Shown: positions 1-6,667 of the stretch, piece by piece
Layout: the number at the start of each line of letters is the position of its first letter
Numbering within the stretch: position 1 is the first letter of the stretch
Assembly (NCBI GenBank): GCA_030064795.1
Contig: JASJEI010000491.1
Location: 1 to 9,898 of the forward strand
Reading direction: 5' to 3'
Origin: Pleurocapsa sp. MO_226.B13
GTDB taxonomy: Bacteria > Cyanobacteriota > Cyanobacteriia > Cyanobacteriales > Xenococcaceae
Length of the DNA: 9,898 bases
Made by a program: the position numbers and the translations under genes
The notes under the pieces: model-generated
Told to the model about the DNA's origin: nothing
The model's input: the letters and a program-made list of their open reading frames with translations, nothing else
The model's database searches: none

Positions 1-48
1 AGCAGTGAGAAATTGTAAAAAACGACGGCGGTTAGTAGAAAATAGCAT
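1..48 (-). CDS. N-terminal fragment of a Tat-exported protein, probably the ABC substrate-binding protein
   Basis: Reading the minus strand from an ATG at 48-46 gives sixteen codons, MLFSTNRRRFLQFLTA, which run off the left edge of the window. The NRRRFLQ stretch fits the twin-arginine (Tat) consensus of R-R-x-F-L followed by a hydrophobic run. The fragment lies about 100 bp downstream of, and on the same strand as, a permease and ATPase of the nitrate/sulfonate family, which otherwise lack a binding protein here. Substrate-binding proteins of this family in cyanobacteria often carry Tat signals, so a periplasmic binding protein is the likely identity, by inference. Another Tat-exported protein is possible. 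No clear ribosome-binding site precedes the ATG. Confidence 0.55.
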   Translation of the reverse strand, partial: MLFSTNRRRFLQFLTA

Positions 49-51
49 AAA

Positions 52-114
52 TTAGTGGTTGGTGGTTAGTGGTTAGTGGTTAGTGGTTGGTTGTTAATTG
101 TTAGTTGTTAGTTA
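52..114. repeat. Heptanucleotide tandem repeat array, nine units
   Basis: Nine consecutive 7-bp units fill this stretch. The first five are TTAGTGG or TTGGTGG; the last four drift to TTGGTTG, TTAATTG, TTAGTTG and TTAGTTA. The array occupies most of the spacer between the ATPase gene and the Tat-signal gene. It matches the short tandemly repeated heptamers known from cyanobacterial intergenic DNA. The remaining spacer bases, 115-150, show nothing recognisable. Confidence 0.9.
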
Positions 115-150
115 TGAAAGACAAAGAGCAAAAAGTATAAAATCTATTGG

Positions 151-906
151 TTACTCTCGATCGAGTTGAGATCGCAAGCAAGGATTTTTCAGACGAAAGC
201 ACTTAGCAATTTGGGGTAAAGCAAGAAGTCGAGCAACTTCTCGATAGATATAGGCTTCATCTCTAGTAGCAGGAGAACGGTCAGATTGCCACTCATGTAC
301 TATATGACTAGGAGAGGGAGACATCACTAAAATGCGATCGCCCAAACGGACGGCTTCAGCTAGATCGTGGGAGATGATACAGGCTGCTAAATGGCGATCG
401 CCCAACTGTCTCAGCAACATTTCCTGAAATTCTCGTCTTCTGCCAATATCTAAGCCTTTGAACGGTTCGTCCAGTAAAAGTAAATCGGGATCGATCGCTA
501 AAGCCCGCCCTAAAGCCACGCGCTGCTGCATCCCACCACTGAGTTGGTGCGGGTAATGGTGCAGGAATTGGTCTAAACCGAGTTGTCGTGCTAACTCTTG
601 GGAGTAGCGATCGCGTTTTAATTGGGGCATTCCTTGAGCTTTGAGTCCAAAAGCGAGATTGTCTAGGGTAGTTCGCCAGGGAAGCAGTCGAGGTTCTTGA
701 AAAACACAGGCAGTACGAGCAAATGTGTTTTTTGCGACACCAGAATTGGGACGGATCGAACCCGCAGCAATTTTCATGACCGTAGTTTTACCACAACCAG
801 ATGGTCCTGTTAGGCAAAGGATTTGTCCTGGTGCTAAAGTGAGACTGACCCCATCAAGAACGAGTTGGCGGTCATATCGATAGTGGATGCGATCGAGAAC
901 TAGCAA
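151..906 (-). CDS. ABC transporter ATP-binding protein, nitrate/sulfonate/taurine family
   Basis: This is a 251-residue cytoplasmic ATPase that powers an importer. All nucleotide-binding motifs are intact: Walker A GPSGCGKTT (residues 34-42), Q-loop Gln70 in VFQEPRLLPW, signature LSGGMQQR (122-129), Walker B LLLLDEP (142-148) and switch His180. The QEPRLLPW segment and the overall length are typical of the SsuB/TauB/NrtD group, but the substrate cannot be read from the ATPase. The start must be the TTG at 906-904, because an in-frame TAA lies two codons upstream and no ATG occurs before Walker A. No Shine-Dalgarno sequence is seen, so translation may be coupled to the permease gene, which ends 12 nt upstream. 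Confidence 0.9.
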   Translation of the reverse strand: MLVLDRIHYRYDRQLVLDGVSLTLAPGQILCLTGPSGCGKTTVMKIAAGSIRPNSGVAKNTFARTACVFQEPRLLPWRTTLDNLAFGLKAQGMPQLKRDRYSQELARQLGLDQFLHHYPHQLSGGMQQRVALGRALAIDPDLLLLDEPFKGLDIGRRREFQEMLLRQLGDRHLAACIISHDLAEAVRLGDRILVMSPSPSHIVHEWQSDRSPATRDEAYIYREVARLLALPQIAKCFRLKNPCLRSQLDRE

Positions 907-918
907 GGTTTAAAGAAC

Positions 919-1731
919 TTAAAGTAGATGCGGATTTATATTTGTATCCGTTTTGATACATCGCCAGGGTTCTAATCTTTGACGCAGAGGACGTAAAAGT
1001 AAATACTCAGATACCCAAATTGAAAGTACCACGATCGCAATCCAAGCCATCACCTCATCAGTATCCAGGTTAATCCGAGCCAAATTTAACTCTGCCCCAA
1101 TGCCTGTTTCCGAGGACAGCAGTTCTGCCATCACCGCTACCCGCCATGCTAATCCCAATCCCGCCACCAGAGAGGGAAATATGCAAGAGAATAAGTGGGG
1201 AAAATAAAGATCGGCGAACAGAACACTTTGAGGGGTGCGAAACAAACTAGCCATTTCTAATAAAGGAGTAGGAAGAGTTCGTATCGCTTCTACCGCACCC
1301 AGAAACACGATCGGTAAAGTAGCTACGGTGATGGTGAAAATAGGAACTGCATCCCCAGTGCCAAACCAGAGTAAAGCTAAAACAATCCAAGCGATCGGCG
1401 GAATGCCCTGAAGTGCGCTAATAATCGGGCTAATTGCTTTTTTAAACCAAAACTTAATTCCTGCTATCATGCCCAAAATAATTCCCAGCAAGACAGCAAG
1501 AGTAAAAGCAGCCAGTAAGTGAAAACTGGTGGTCAAAAGAGCATCTTGTAACTTTCCTGTGGTTGCCAAACGCCAAAACGCGATCGCCGTTTCCTTTGGG
1601 GAGGGTAAAACTATAGAGCCATAGTGCATCGCCCCCAACTGCCATAAAATCACAAAGACTCCTAAACCAACTAGCTGGGGCAAAATGGATTTTAAGGAAG
1701 GAATAAAATTTTTACTCCACACTAGATTCAT
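919..1731 (-). CDS. ABC transporter permease, nitrate/sulfonate/taurine family
   Basis: This is an inner-membrane permease of the binding-protein-dependent superfamily, about 270 residues with roughly six membrane segments. Near the N-terminus, ILWQLGAMHYGSIVLPSP resembles the WE-x-LPSP region of SsuC/TauC-type permeases. The stretch GLGLAWRVAVMAELLSSETGIG and the following LDTDEVMAWI are also typical of that family. The cytoplasmic EAA loop that docks the ATPase is present as EMASLFRTPQSV, but its usual glycine is replaced by arginine. I chose the ATG at 1731. A TTG at 1758 would add nine residues (MLKKSSQDS), and neither start has a convincing ribosome-binding site. It is the first gene of a leftward operon with the ATPase. 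Substrate unknown. Confidence 0.87.
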   Translation of the reverse strand: MNLVWSKNFIPSLKSILPQLVGLGVFVILWQLGAMHYGSIVLPSPKETAIAFWRLATTGKLQDALLTTSFHLLAAFTLAVLLGIILGMIAGIKFWFKKAISPIISALQGIPPIAWIVLALLWFGTGDAVPIFTITVATLPIVFLGAVEAIRTLPTPLLEMASLFRTPQSVLFADLYFPHLFSCIFPSLVAGLGLAWRVAVMAELLSSETGIGAELNLARINLDTDEVMAWIAIVVLSIWVSEYLLLRPLRQRLEPWRCIKTDTNINPHLL

Positions 1732-1893
1732 GGAATCTTGGCTTGATTTCTTCAACAATCTTAAATCTTGAGCTAAATATTATCTTGTTGTCAAAAGACA
1801 GAACGTCATACTTGGAGAAAATTGGCTAGGATCTTCGCGCCAAAATCAAACAGTCAGACCCCTTGTCAACAAAAGGCGCGAGCAGTTTTATCG

Positions 1894-1921
1894 ATGTTAA
1901 ATGTTAAATGTTAAATGTTAA
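1894..1921. repeat. Heptanucleotide tandem repeat, four units
   Basis: Four perfect copies of ATGTTAA stand in tandem, followed by a partial ATG. The array lies in the divergent spacer, 15 bp before the plus-strand copy of the TGTCTTTTGAC motif. Its 7-bp period matches the other two arrays in this window, but the unit sequence differs. Confidence 0.9.
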
Positions 1922-1941
1922 ATGATTTGACCAGTTGTCTT

Positions 1942-1971
1942 TTGACGCGGGTTGTTTCCATCTTTTAAACT
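1942..1971 (+). promoter_or_regulatory. Candidate sigma-70-type promoter of the porin gene
   Basis: TTGACG (1942-1947) could be a -35 box, with TAAACT (1966-1971) as the -10 box and an 18-bp spacer. This would start transcription near 1978 and give a 5' leader of about 64 nt. The -35 box overlaps the TGTCTTTTGAC motif, so a protein bound there could act directly on the promoter. The match was found by eye only. Confidence 0.3.
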
Positions 1972-2041
1972 ACCTCGATCGGAAATTATAAGTTTTAAGT
2001 ACTTGCTTAAGCACATTTGACTTAGGTGTGAGGAAATAAAG

Positions 2042-3673
2042 ATGTTAAAAAATTGGTGGAGTGTTTTGGGACTTAGTTCCCTTGTGTTGTTTTGTGTTTC
2101 AGGAATAAATTATCAAGCGATCGCCAGTGAGATCGAGCCTACAAGTTCCAACAGAAATTCTAGTTTAGAAGAGAATTTACTTCAGCAACTAGAGCCATTA
2201 GCACAAATAAATTCCGTTTCTCAACTGCGAGATGTTTCTCCAACAGACTGGGCTTATGAAGCACTGCGAGGTTTGACCGAGCGTTACGGCTGTATTGCAG
2301 GATTCCCCAATCGGACTTATCGCGGTTTTCAGGCTCTATCTCGCTATGAGTTTGCTGCGGGTTTGAATTCTTGTCTCAATCAAATTGAACGTTTAATTGC
2401 CTCTTCAGAAACTGTAGCGAGAGAAGATATTAAAACCATACAGCGACTCAGCCAAGAATTTGCAGCCGAACTTAATACTCTAAAAACAGAATTAGATAAT
2501 TTAGAAAGTCGCACTGCTTTACTCGAAGATAACCAGTTTTCCACAACTACCAAACTGGTAGGCGAGGCGGTTTTTAGTCTTGCTGGGGCTTTTGGCGACG
2601 AAAAAGCTAATGGTAGTGGGGAAGATATAGAAGACGAAATTGTTTTTAACAATCGAGTGCGTCTTAATTTTAATACCAGCTTTACGGGTAAAGATTTATT
2701 TAAAGTCCGCTTGGATGCTGTCAATATAGTTCCTTTTGGAATTCCAACTACGGGAACAAATATGACTCGTCTGGCATTCGAGCGCAATACTAATAACTCC
2801 TTTGACATTGGTAAACTGTTTTACAGTTTTCCTGTCACCGATAAATTGCGCTTCCACATTGACGCTACTGGAGGACGCTATAATCTCAATGCTTCCGATA
2901 ACTTTAATAAACTCTTTGCTAGCCCCATAACTGGTTCGATATCTCGTTTTGGCAGGTTTAACCCCATTTATATCCAAGGGGCTAGAGGTGCGGGTGTAAC
3001 TGCTGTTTATGATTTTAGTGACTCTATAAGTCTGAGTTTGGGATATTTAGCGAGAAATGCTGACAATCCCAATGAAGGAAACGGCTTATTTAATGGCTCT
3101 TATGCTGCTTTGGCTCAATTAGCCGTTAAGCCTACTGACAATCTCGATCTAGGTTTAACTTATGTGCGTGCTTACTATCCTGAAAATAGAGCCTTTGTTT
3201 CAGGTTTCACAGGAAGCCAACTAGCAAATGCCCCCTTTGGTCAACTTGCGACTTCTGCCGATCATTTTGGTATTCAATCGAGCTTTCGTCTTAGTTCGGC
3301 TGTCACACTGTCGGGCTGGGCTGGTTTGACTTTGGCTAACGCGGAAGCTGATGGTGTTGGTTTTCAGGGTGCTAGTGTAGATCGAGATGATGATGCGACA
3401 ATCTTAAACTGGGCTGTTACTTTAGGTGTTTCCGATTTAGGTAAAGAAGGAAGTTTAACGGGGTTAGTAATTGGCAATCCCCCACGAGTTACCAGTAATG
3501 ATAGTGGTGCTGAAAATGACGATCTTCCTTGGCATTTAGAAGGGTTTTATCGTTATCCCGTAAGCAAAAACATTAGCATTAATCCTGGTTTGCTAGTGGT
3601 GCTTAATCCCGAAGGAAATAGCGATCGCGACACCATTTATGTCGGAACAGTTCGCACTATTTTTAAGTTTTAG
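2042..3673 (+). CDS. SLH-domain outer-membrane porin (cyanobacterial iron-uptake/OprB-type)
   Basis: This 543-residue outer-membrane channel has the standard cyanobacterial layout. A signal peptide covers residues 1-28, with likely cleavage at AIA|SE. A single SLH domain follows at about 60-120 (LRDVSPTDWAYEALRGLTERYGCIAGFPNRTY in two overlapping parts), which in this family tethers the protein to peptidoglycan. A coiled coil at about 125-163 comes next, then a beta-barrel to the C-terminal FKF, ending in the aromatic residue expected for barrel assembly. Relatives are annotated as iron-uptake porins or carbohydrate-selective OprB porins; specificity is not visible here. AGGAAA at 2031 provides a ribosome-binding site for the ATG. 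It is transcribed alone, divergently from the ABC operon, and followed by a riboswitch leader. Confidence 0.9.
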   Translation: MLKNWWSVLGLSSLVLFCVSGINYQAIASEIEPTSSNRNSSLEENLLQQLEPLAQINSVSQLRDVSPTDWAYEALRGLTERYGCIAGFPNRTYRGFQALSRYEFAAGLNSCLNQIERLIASSETVAREDIKTIQRLSQEFAAELNTLKTELDNLESRTALLEDNQFSTTTKLVGEAVFSLAGAFGDEKANGSGEDIEDEIVFNNRVRLNFNTSFTGKDLFKVRLDAVNIVPFGIPTTGTNMTRLAFERNTNNSFDIGKLFYSFPVTDKLRFHIDATGGRYNLNASDNFNKLFASPITGSISRFGRFNPIYIQGARGAGVTAVYDFSDSISLSLGYLARNADNPNEGNGLFNGSYAALAQLAVKPTDNLDLGLTYVRAYYPENRAFVSGFTGSQLANAPFGQLATSADHFGIQSSFRLSSAVTLSGWAGLTLANAEADGVGFQGASVDRDDDATILNWAVTLGVSDLGKEGSLTGLVIGNPPRVTSNDSGAENDDLPWHLEGFYRYPVSKNISINPGLLVVLNPEGNSDRDTIYVGTVRTIFKF

Positions 3674-3716
3674 TAATCTAATTTATTGACTCGATCGCGA
3701 TCGTGATAAATTTAGG

Positions 3717-3882
3717 TAATATTTCGGTTCTAATGGGGAACAGCCATTAGAAGTAATGGGGAAAGTTTGGTGCAAATCCAACGCTGTCCCGCAACTGTGA
3801 TGAGAGCGTTAAAGTTCTCTAAGTCAGGATGCCCGCCGATATTAACACCACATAATAACAACAAATCTGCGAGGTACAGATG
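3717..3882 (+). promoter_or_regulatory. Cobalamin (B12) riboswitch 1, upstream of cbiM
   Basis: The leader carries the conserved adenosylcobalamin aptamer. TCGG at 3724 can close with CCGA at the far end. A P2-like stem pairs CTAATGG with CCATTAG. Next come GGGGAAAG, the P5 hairpin TTGG-TGCAAAT-CCAA, the core CTGTCCCGCAACTGTGATG, and the B12 box AGTCAGGATGCCCGCCGAT at 3822-3840. A further hairpin, ATCTG-CGAGGTA-CAGAT (3865-3881), recurs unchanged in riboswitch 2 and probably corresponds to the regulatory hairpin whose loop contacts L5. B12 binding in this class switches expression off, consistent with the downstream cobalt-uptake genes. TTGACT at 3686 may be part of the promoter, but no good -10 box stands out. 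The perfect palindrome CGATCGCGATCG occupies 3692-3703. Confidence 0.95.
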
Positions 3883-3907
3883 CAATTTAATTGGCAAAGA
3901 AATTTGT

Positions 3908-3948
3908 CCGTACTGTCTTTTCTTTTCAAGGGTGTAAAAGGAGTACGG
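3908..3948 (+). promoter_or_regulatory. Ribosome-binding-site sequestering hairpin before cbiM
   Basis: CCGTACT (3908-3914) pairs perfectly with AGTACGG (3942-3948), and CTTTT (3917-3921) pairs with AAAAG (3936-3940) inside it. The Shine-Dalgarno sequence AAGGAG (3938-3943) is contained in the 3' arms, nine bases before the cbiM ATG. No U-tract follows, so a rho-independent terminator is unlikely. The arrangement points to riboswitch control of translation initiation: folding this hairpin would hide the ribosome site when B12 is bound. Confidence 0.75.
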
Positions 3949-3951
3949 TAG

Positions 3952-4695
3952 ATGAAAAAAACTAAAATATTACACCTGGCAAGTATGGCAGGGTTGAGTG
4001 CCTATTTAGTTATCGGTTCGCCAGCACCCGCTCAAGCCATGCACATAGCGGAAGGATTTTTACCCGTACAGTGGGCAGTAATTTGGTGGATAGTGGCATT
4101 ACCGTTTTTTCTCTTGGGTTTGCGATCGCTTGTCCGCATTACCAAAGAAAATCCAGAACTCAAACTTTTACTGGCACTAGCAGGAGCATTTGCTTTTGTT
4201 CTCTCGGCATTAAAAATACCATCAGTGACGGGCAGTTGTTCCCATCCGACGGGGACTGGGCTGGGGGCGATTCTGTTTGGTCCTTTAGTGATGTCTGTTT
4301 TGGGAGGATTGGTGTTGCTGTTTCAAGCAGTCTTGCTAGCACATGGCGGTTTGACGACTTTGGGGGCAAATATGTTCTCAATGGCAATTGTCGGACCATT
4401 TGTTGCTTATGGGGCTTACAATCTCTTCAAAACTAGAAATCAAAAGCTGGCGATCTTTCTGGCAGCAGCGTTAGCAGACTTGCTCACTTATATAGTCACT
4501 TCGATTCAATTAGCACTGGCTTTTCCAGCAGCATCGGGAGGAGTTTTGGCAGCATTCATTAAATTCGCAGGAATTTTTGCCATTACCCAAGTGCCACTGG
4601 CAATTACGGAAGGATTGCTGACTGTACTGGTGTGGAACTGGCTACAGGAATACAACCAAGAAGAATTACAAACATTAAAGTTAATTAGAAATTAA
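3952..4695 (+). CDS. cbiM: CbiM, substrate-binding membrane component of cobalt ECF transporter
   Basis: CbiM is the membrane protein that captures Co2+ in the CbiMNQO energy-coupling-factor importer. The 247-residue product begins with a cleavable signal peptide ([10 protein letters not shown] to APAQA, residues 1-29). Cleavage after Ala29 would expose Met30-His31-Ile-Ala-Glu-Gly, the N-terminal Met-His motif that coordinates the metal in this family. Other family signatures follow: [17 protein letters not shown] (95-111, with metal-ligand candidate His98), [21 protein letters not shown] in two parts at about 129-149, and [10 protein letters not shown] (212-221). The start ATG lies nine bases after AAGGAG. 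It is the first gene of a tight operon, with cbiN four bases downstream. A cobalamin riboswitch in the leader favours cobalt over nickel as the substrate. Confidence 0.96.
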   Translation: MKKTKILHLASMAGLSAYLVIGSPAPAQAMHIAEGFLPVQWAVIWWIVALPFFLLGLRSLVRITKENPELKLLLALAGAFAFVLSALKIPSVTGSCSHPTGTGLGAILFGPLVMSVLGGLVLLFQAVLLAHGGLTTLGANMFSMAIVGPFVAYGAYNLFKTRNQKLAIFLAAALADLLTYIVTSIQLALAFPAASGGVLAAFIKFAGIFAITQVPLAITEGLLTVLVWNWLQEYNQEELQTLKLIRN

Positions 4696-4699
4696 AAAT

Positions 4700-4987
4700 A
4701 TGAATAAATCCTCATCAGCACGACAGAATTGGTTGCTGGCGATCGCAGTGATTGCCCTAGCCGTAATACCCCTAATCTTTGTCAAGGGAGAATATGGCGG
4801 TGCTGACGGTCAAGCAGAAGAGGCGATCGCCGAAATACAGCCTACCTATGAGCCGTGGTTTCAGCCTTTTTTTGAACCAGCTAGTGGGGAAATTGAAAGC
4901 CTCTTATTTTCCTCCCAAGCAGCAATTGGGGCAGGAGTAATTGGTTATGCCATTGGTTTATATAAAGGACGAAATCAAAAGAAGTAA
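4700..4987 (+). CDS. cbiN: CbiN, small accessory subunit of cobalt ECF transporter
   Basis: CbiN is a two-helix inner-membrane protein required with CbiM for cobalt uptake. The 95-residue product has an N-terminal membrane segment (11-28), an extracytoplasmic loop and a second segment (72-87). The loop holds the family hallmarks GGADGQAEEAI (33-43), YEPWFQPFFEP (50-60) and SGEIESLLF (62-70). In the family this loop inserts near the CbiM metal site. The ATG follows the cbiM stop after four bases and no strong ribosome-binding site is seen, so translational coupling is likely. A 51-bp spacer with heptamer repeats separates it from cbiQ. Confidence 0.95.
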   Translation: MNKSSSARQNWLLAIAVIALAVIPLIFVKGEYGGADGQAEEAIAEIQPTYEPWFQPFFEPASGEIESLLFSSQAAIGAGVIGYAIGLYKGRNQKK

Positions 4988-4996
4988 GCTATTAAT

Positions 4997-5031
4997 TTAC
5001 CTATTACTTGTTACCTATTACTTATTACTTA
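4997..5031. repeat. Heptanucleotide tandem repeat, five units, inside the cbi operon
   Basis: Five 7-bp units run in tandem: TTACCTA, TTACTTG, TTACCTA, TTACTTA and TTACTTA. They fill most of the cbiN-cbiQ spacer and end seven bases before the cbiQ ATG, where a Shine-Dalgarno sequence would be expected but is absent. This array lies within an operon, unlike the other two. Confidence 0.88.
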
Positions 5032-5038
5032 ATCATTC

Positions 5039-5827
5039 ATGCACCTATGGCTCGATAACCTATCCCATAACAATCGCTTACGCCATCTACCACCCGAACA
5101 TAAGTTAGGATTTGCTTTAGTAGGGTTAGCGATCGCCTTAATTGCCCATCCACCCGTACAGATTGCGATCGCTTTATGGATGAGTGTTTGGATTGTTGGT
5201 TATGCTCGAATTCCCGTTAAAGTTTACGGACAAATGCTGGCTTTAGCGTTCGGATTTTGGGTAACAAGCGTCCCTGCATTAATAATCTCTGGTGTAGCTG
5301 TCTCGGCACGGGCATCAATTCAAGCAGATGCTTTGTCTGGATTGACTATAGGCTCTTATTATTTTTATCTCAGCGATCAAGGCTTAATACAAGCAAGTTT
5401 AGTTTTCTTTCGCACTATTAGTACGGTTTCTTGTCTTTACTTTGTCTTATTTACGACTCCCTTTACAGAGTTATTACAAGTATTGCGTCGTCTTGGCTGT
5501 CCTGTGGTGTTAACTGAACTATTACTTCTGATGTATCGATTTATTTTTATCCTATTATCCACCGCTAGAGAACTCTGGATTGCCCAACAATCCCGTAATG
5601 GTTACTGCACTCGCCAGCGATGGATTTATAGTCTTAGTTTACTGGTAAGCCAACTCTTGCAAAAAACCTTGGCACATTACCGACAATTCGTTCTTTCCAC
5701 CGCAGCAAGAGGCTTTAATGGGGAGTTTAGAGTTTGGTCTTCTCAAAATTATCACCCGAATCAACGATATGCCATCGAAGCTAGTCTTGGTTGTCTGGCT
5801 TTAACGGTTTGGAATTTACAATTATAA
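5039..5827 (+). CDS. cbiQ: CbiQ, transmembrane coupling (T) component of cobalt ECF transporter
   Basis: CbiQ is the EcfT-type scaffold that links the CbiO ATPases to CbiM. The 262-residue protein starts with a typical short cytoplasmic segment (DNLSHNNRLRHLPPEHKLGF) followed by about five membrane helices. Its two coupling-helix signatures are present: AQQSRNG (182-188) and AARGF (222-226), each with the arginine that in EcfT proteins contacts an ATPase subunit. The first departs from the usual AQxARG in having SRNG. The ATG at 5039 lacks a recognisable ribosome-binding site because a heptamer array precedes it. The gene ends five bases before cbiO. Confidence 0.93.
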   Translation: MHLWLDNLSHNNRLRHLPPEHKLGFALVGLAIALIAHPPVQIAIALWMSVWIVGYARIPVKVYGQMLALAFGFWVTSVPALIISGVAVSARASIQADALSGLTIGSYYFYLSDQGLIQASLVFFRTISTVSCLYFVLFTTPFTELLQVLRRLGCPVVLTELLLLMYRFIFILLSTARELWIAQQSRNGYCTRQRWIYSLSLLVSQLLQKTLAHYRQFVLSTAARGFNGEFRVWSSQNYHPNQRYAIEASLGCLALTVWNLQL

Positions 5828-5832
5828 ATAAA

Positions 5833-6660
5833 ATGTCCCAGTGGCTGTTGGAATTTGAAGATATTTACTATACCTATCCAGGGACAACCCAACCTGCGAT
5901 CGATCTTTTAACGTTACGTATTCCTCAAGGGAAACGCTGTGCTGTCATCGGTCAAAATGGTTGTGGCAAAACAACCCTATTTCTGTTGGCTAATGGACTA
6001 TACAAACCGCAACAAGGTAGCATTCGCTATGGAGGAAAACGTCTTAAGTACAATCGCAAGTCTCTGATAGACTTAAGACAGCAGGTGGGACTGGTATTTC
6101 AGAATCCCGAACAACAATTAATTGCCTCTACGGTAGAAGAAGATATATCCTACGGCTTGTGTAATCTGGGACTTTCTGAAACAGCGATCGCTAAAAGAGT
6201 CCCAGAAATCATTGCTCAATTTGGACTTACCTCTCTTGCCACTAAACCAGTTCATCAATTGAGTCTCGGTCAGAAAAAGCGGGTATCTCTCGCTGGTGTA
6301 ATGGTTTTACAACCGACTTTATTATTATTAGACGAACCGACTGCCTATCTCGATCCCCTACATACTCGCTCCTTAGCACAAACTTTAGACACAATTCATG
6401 GTGAAGGTACGACAATTCTCATGGCAACTCACGATCTAGAATGGGTTTATCGTTGGGCAGATTGGGTATTTGTCATGGATCGAGGCAAACTGATATTAGA
6501 AGGAACTCCCAAAGATATTTTCGCACAACAAGAGCTACTGGAAAGAATTAAGCTGGGTGTCCCGTTAGGGTTTCAAATATCATCTCTACTTGATGAAGTG
6601 AATCAATCTACAACTATTAAGCAACTTAAAACCAAAATTTCACAGATATTAGATTATTAG
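5833..6660 (+). CDS. cbiO: CbiO, ATPase of cobalt ECF transporter
   Basis: CbiO is the cytoplasmic ATPase that energises cobalt uptake by binding CbiQ. Counting from the ATG at 5833, the 275-residue protein has Walker A GQNGCGKTT (40-48), Q-loop Gln90 in VFQNPEQQL, signature LSLGQKKR (143-150), Walker B LLLLDEPTAYLDP (163-175) and switch His200. The FQNPEQQL and LSxGQKKR forms mark the ECF ATPase subfamily. A TTG at 5791 in the same frame would overlap cbiQ by 37 bp and add a non-family N-terminus, so I prefer the ATG five bases after the cbiQ stop. One ATPase gene is present, as is normal for CbiMNQO, implying a homodimer. Confidence 0.94.
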   Translation: MSQWLLEFEDIYYTYPGTTQPAIDLLTLRIPQGKRCAVIGQNGCGKTTLFLLANGLYKPQQGSIRYGGKRLKYNRKSLIDLRQQVGLVFQNPEQQLIASTVEEDISYGLCNLGLSETAIAKRVPEIIAQFGLTSLATKPVHQLSLGQKKRVSLAGVMVLQPTLLLLDEPTAYLDPLHTRSLAQTLDTIHGEGTTILMATHDLEWVYRWADWVFVMDRGKLILEGTPKDIFAQQELLERIKLGVPLGFQISSLLDEVNQSTTIKQLKTKISQILDY

Positions 6661-6667
6661 CTGAACT

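Larger units (their letters stand above)
1759..2041. promoter_or_regulatory. Divergent control region between ABC operon and porin
   Basis: This spacer separates the leftward permease gene from the rightward porin gene and contains no credible ORF. The 11-mer TGTCTTTTGAC occurs on the plus strand at 1936-1946, ahead of the porin, and on the minus strand at 1800-1790, ahead of the permease, so each copy reads in the direction of its own gene. Between them, TCGCGCC (1835-1841) and GGCGCGA (1875-1881) form a perfect 7-bp inverted pair. A 10-bp palindrome, TGCTTAAGCA, lies at 2004-2013. The arrangement suggests shared regulation, but no known operator is recognised. Confidence 0.45.

Noticed and set aside
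52..114. CRISPR-like array
   Set aside because: The units are only 7 bp and contiguous, with no unique spacers, so this is a simple tandem repeat.
1454..1645. Open frame inside the permease gene on the same strand
   Set aside because: It is a shadow in another frame of a well-supported permease; the translation has no domain character or ribosome site.
2004..2013. TGCTTAAGCA palindrome as a defined repressor site
   Set aside because: It is a single short palindrome with no second copy and no match to an operator I know, so it is recorded only as part of the spacer.
2380..2977. Two minus-strand open frames inside the porin gene
   Set aside because: They are antisense shadows with low-complexity, serine-rich translations and no family features, while the plus-strand porin is complete.
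3692..3703. CGATCGCGATCG palindrome as a terminator or operator after the porin
   Set aside because: It resembles the HIP1 palindromes abundant in cyanobacterial genomes, including inside genes here, and no U-tract follows.
4071..4436. Two open frames overlapping cbiM (plus 4071-4436 and minus 4160-4399)
   Set aside because: CbiM is unambiguous in its own frame and these translations show no recognisable motif.
5791..5832. Upstream TTG start that would extend cbiO into cbiQ
   Set aside because: It adds fourteen residues not typical of CbiO, and an ATG at 5833 lies five bases after the cbiQ stop, as expected in this operon.
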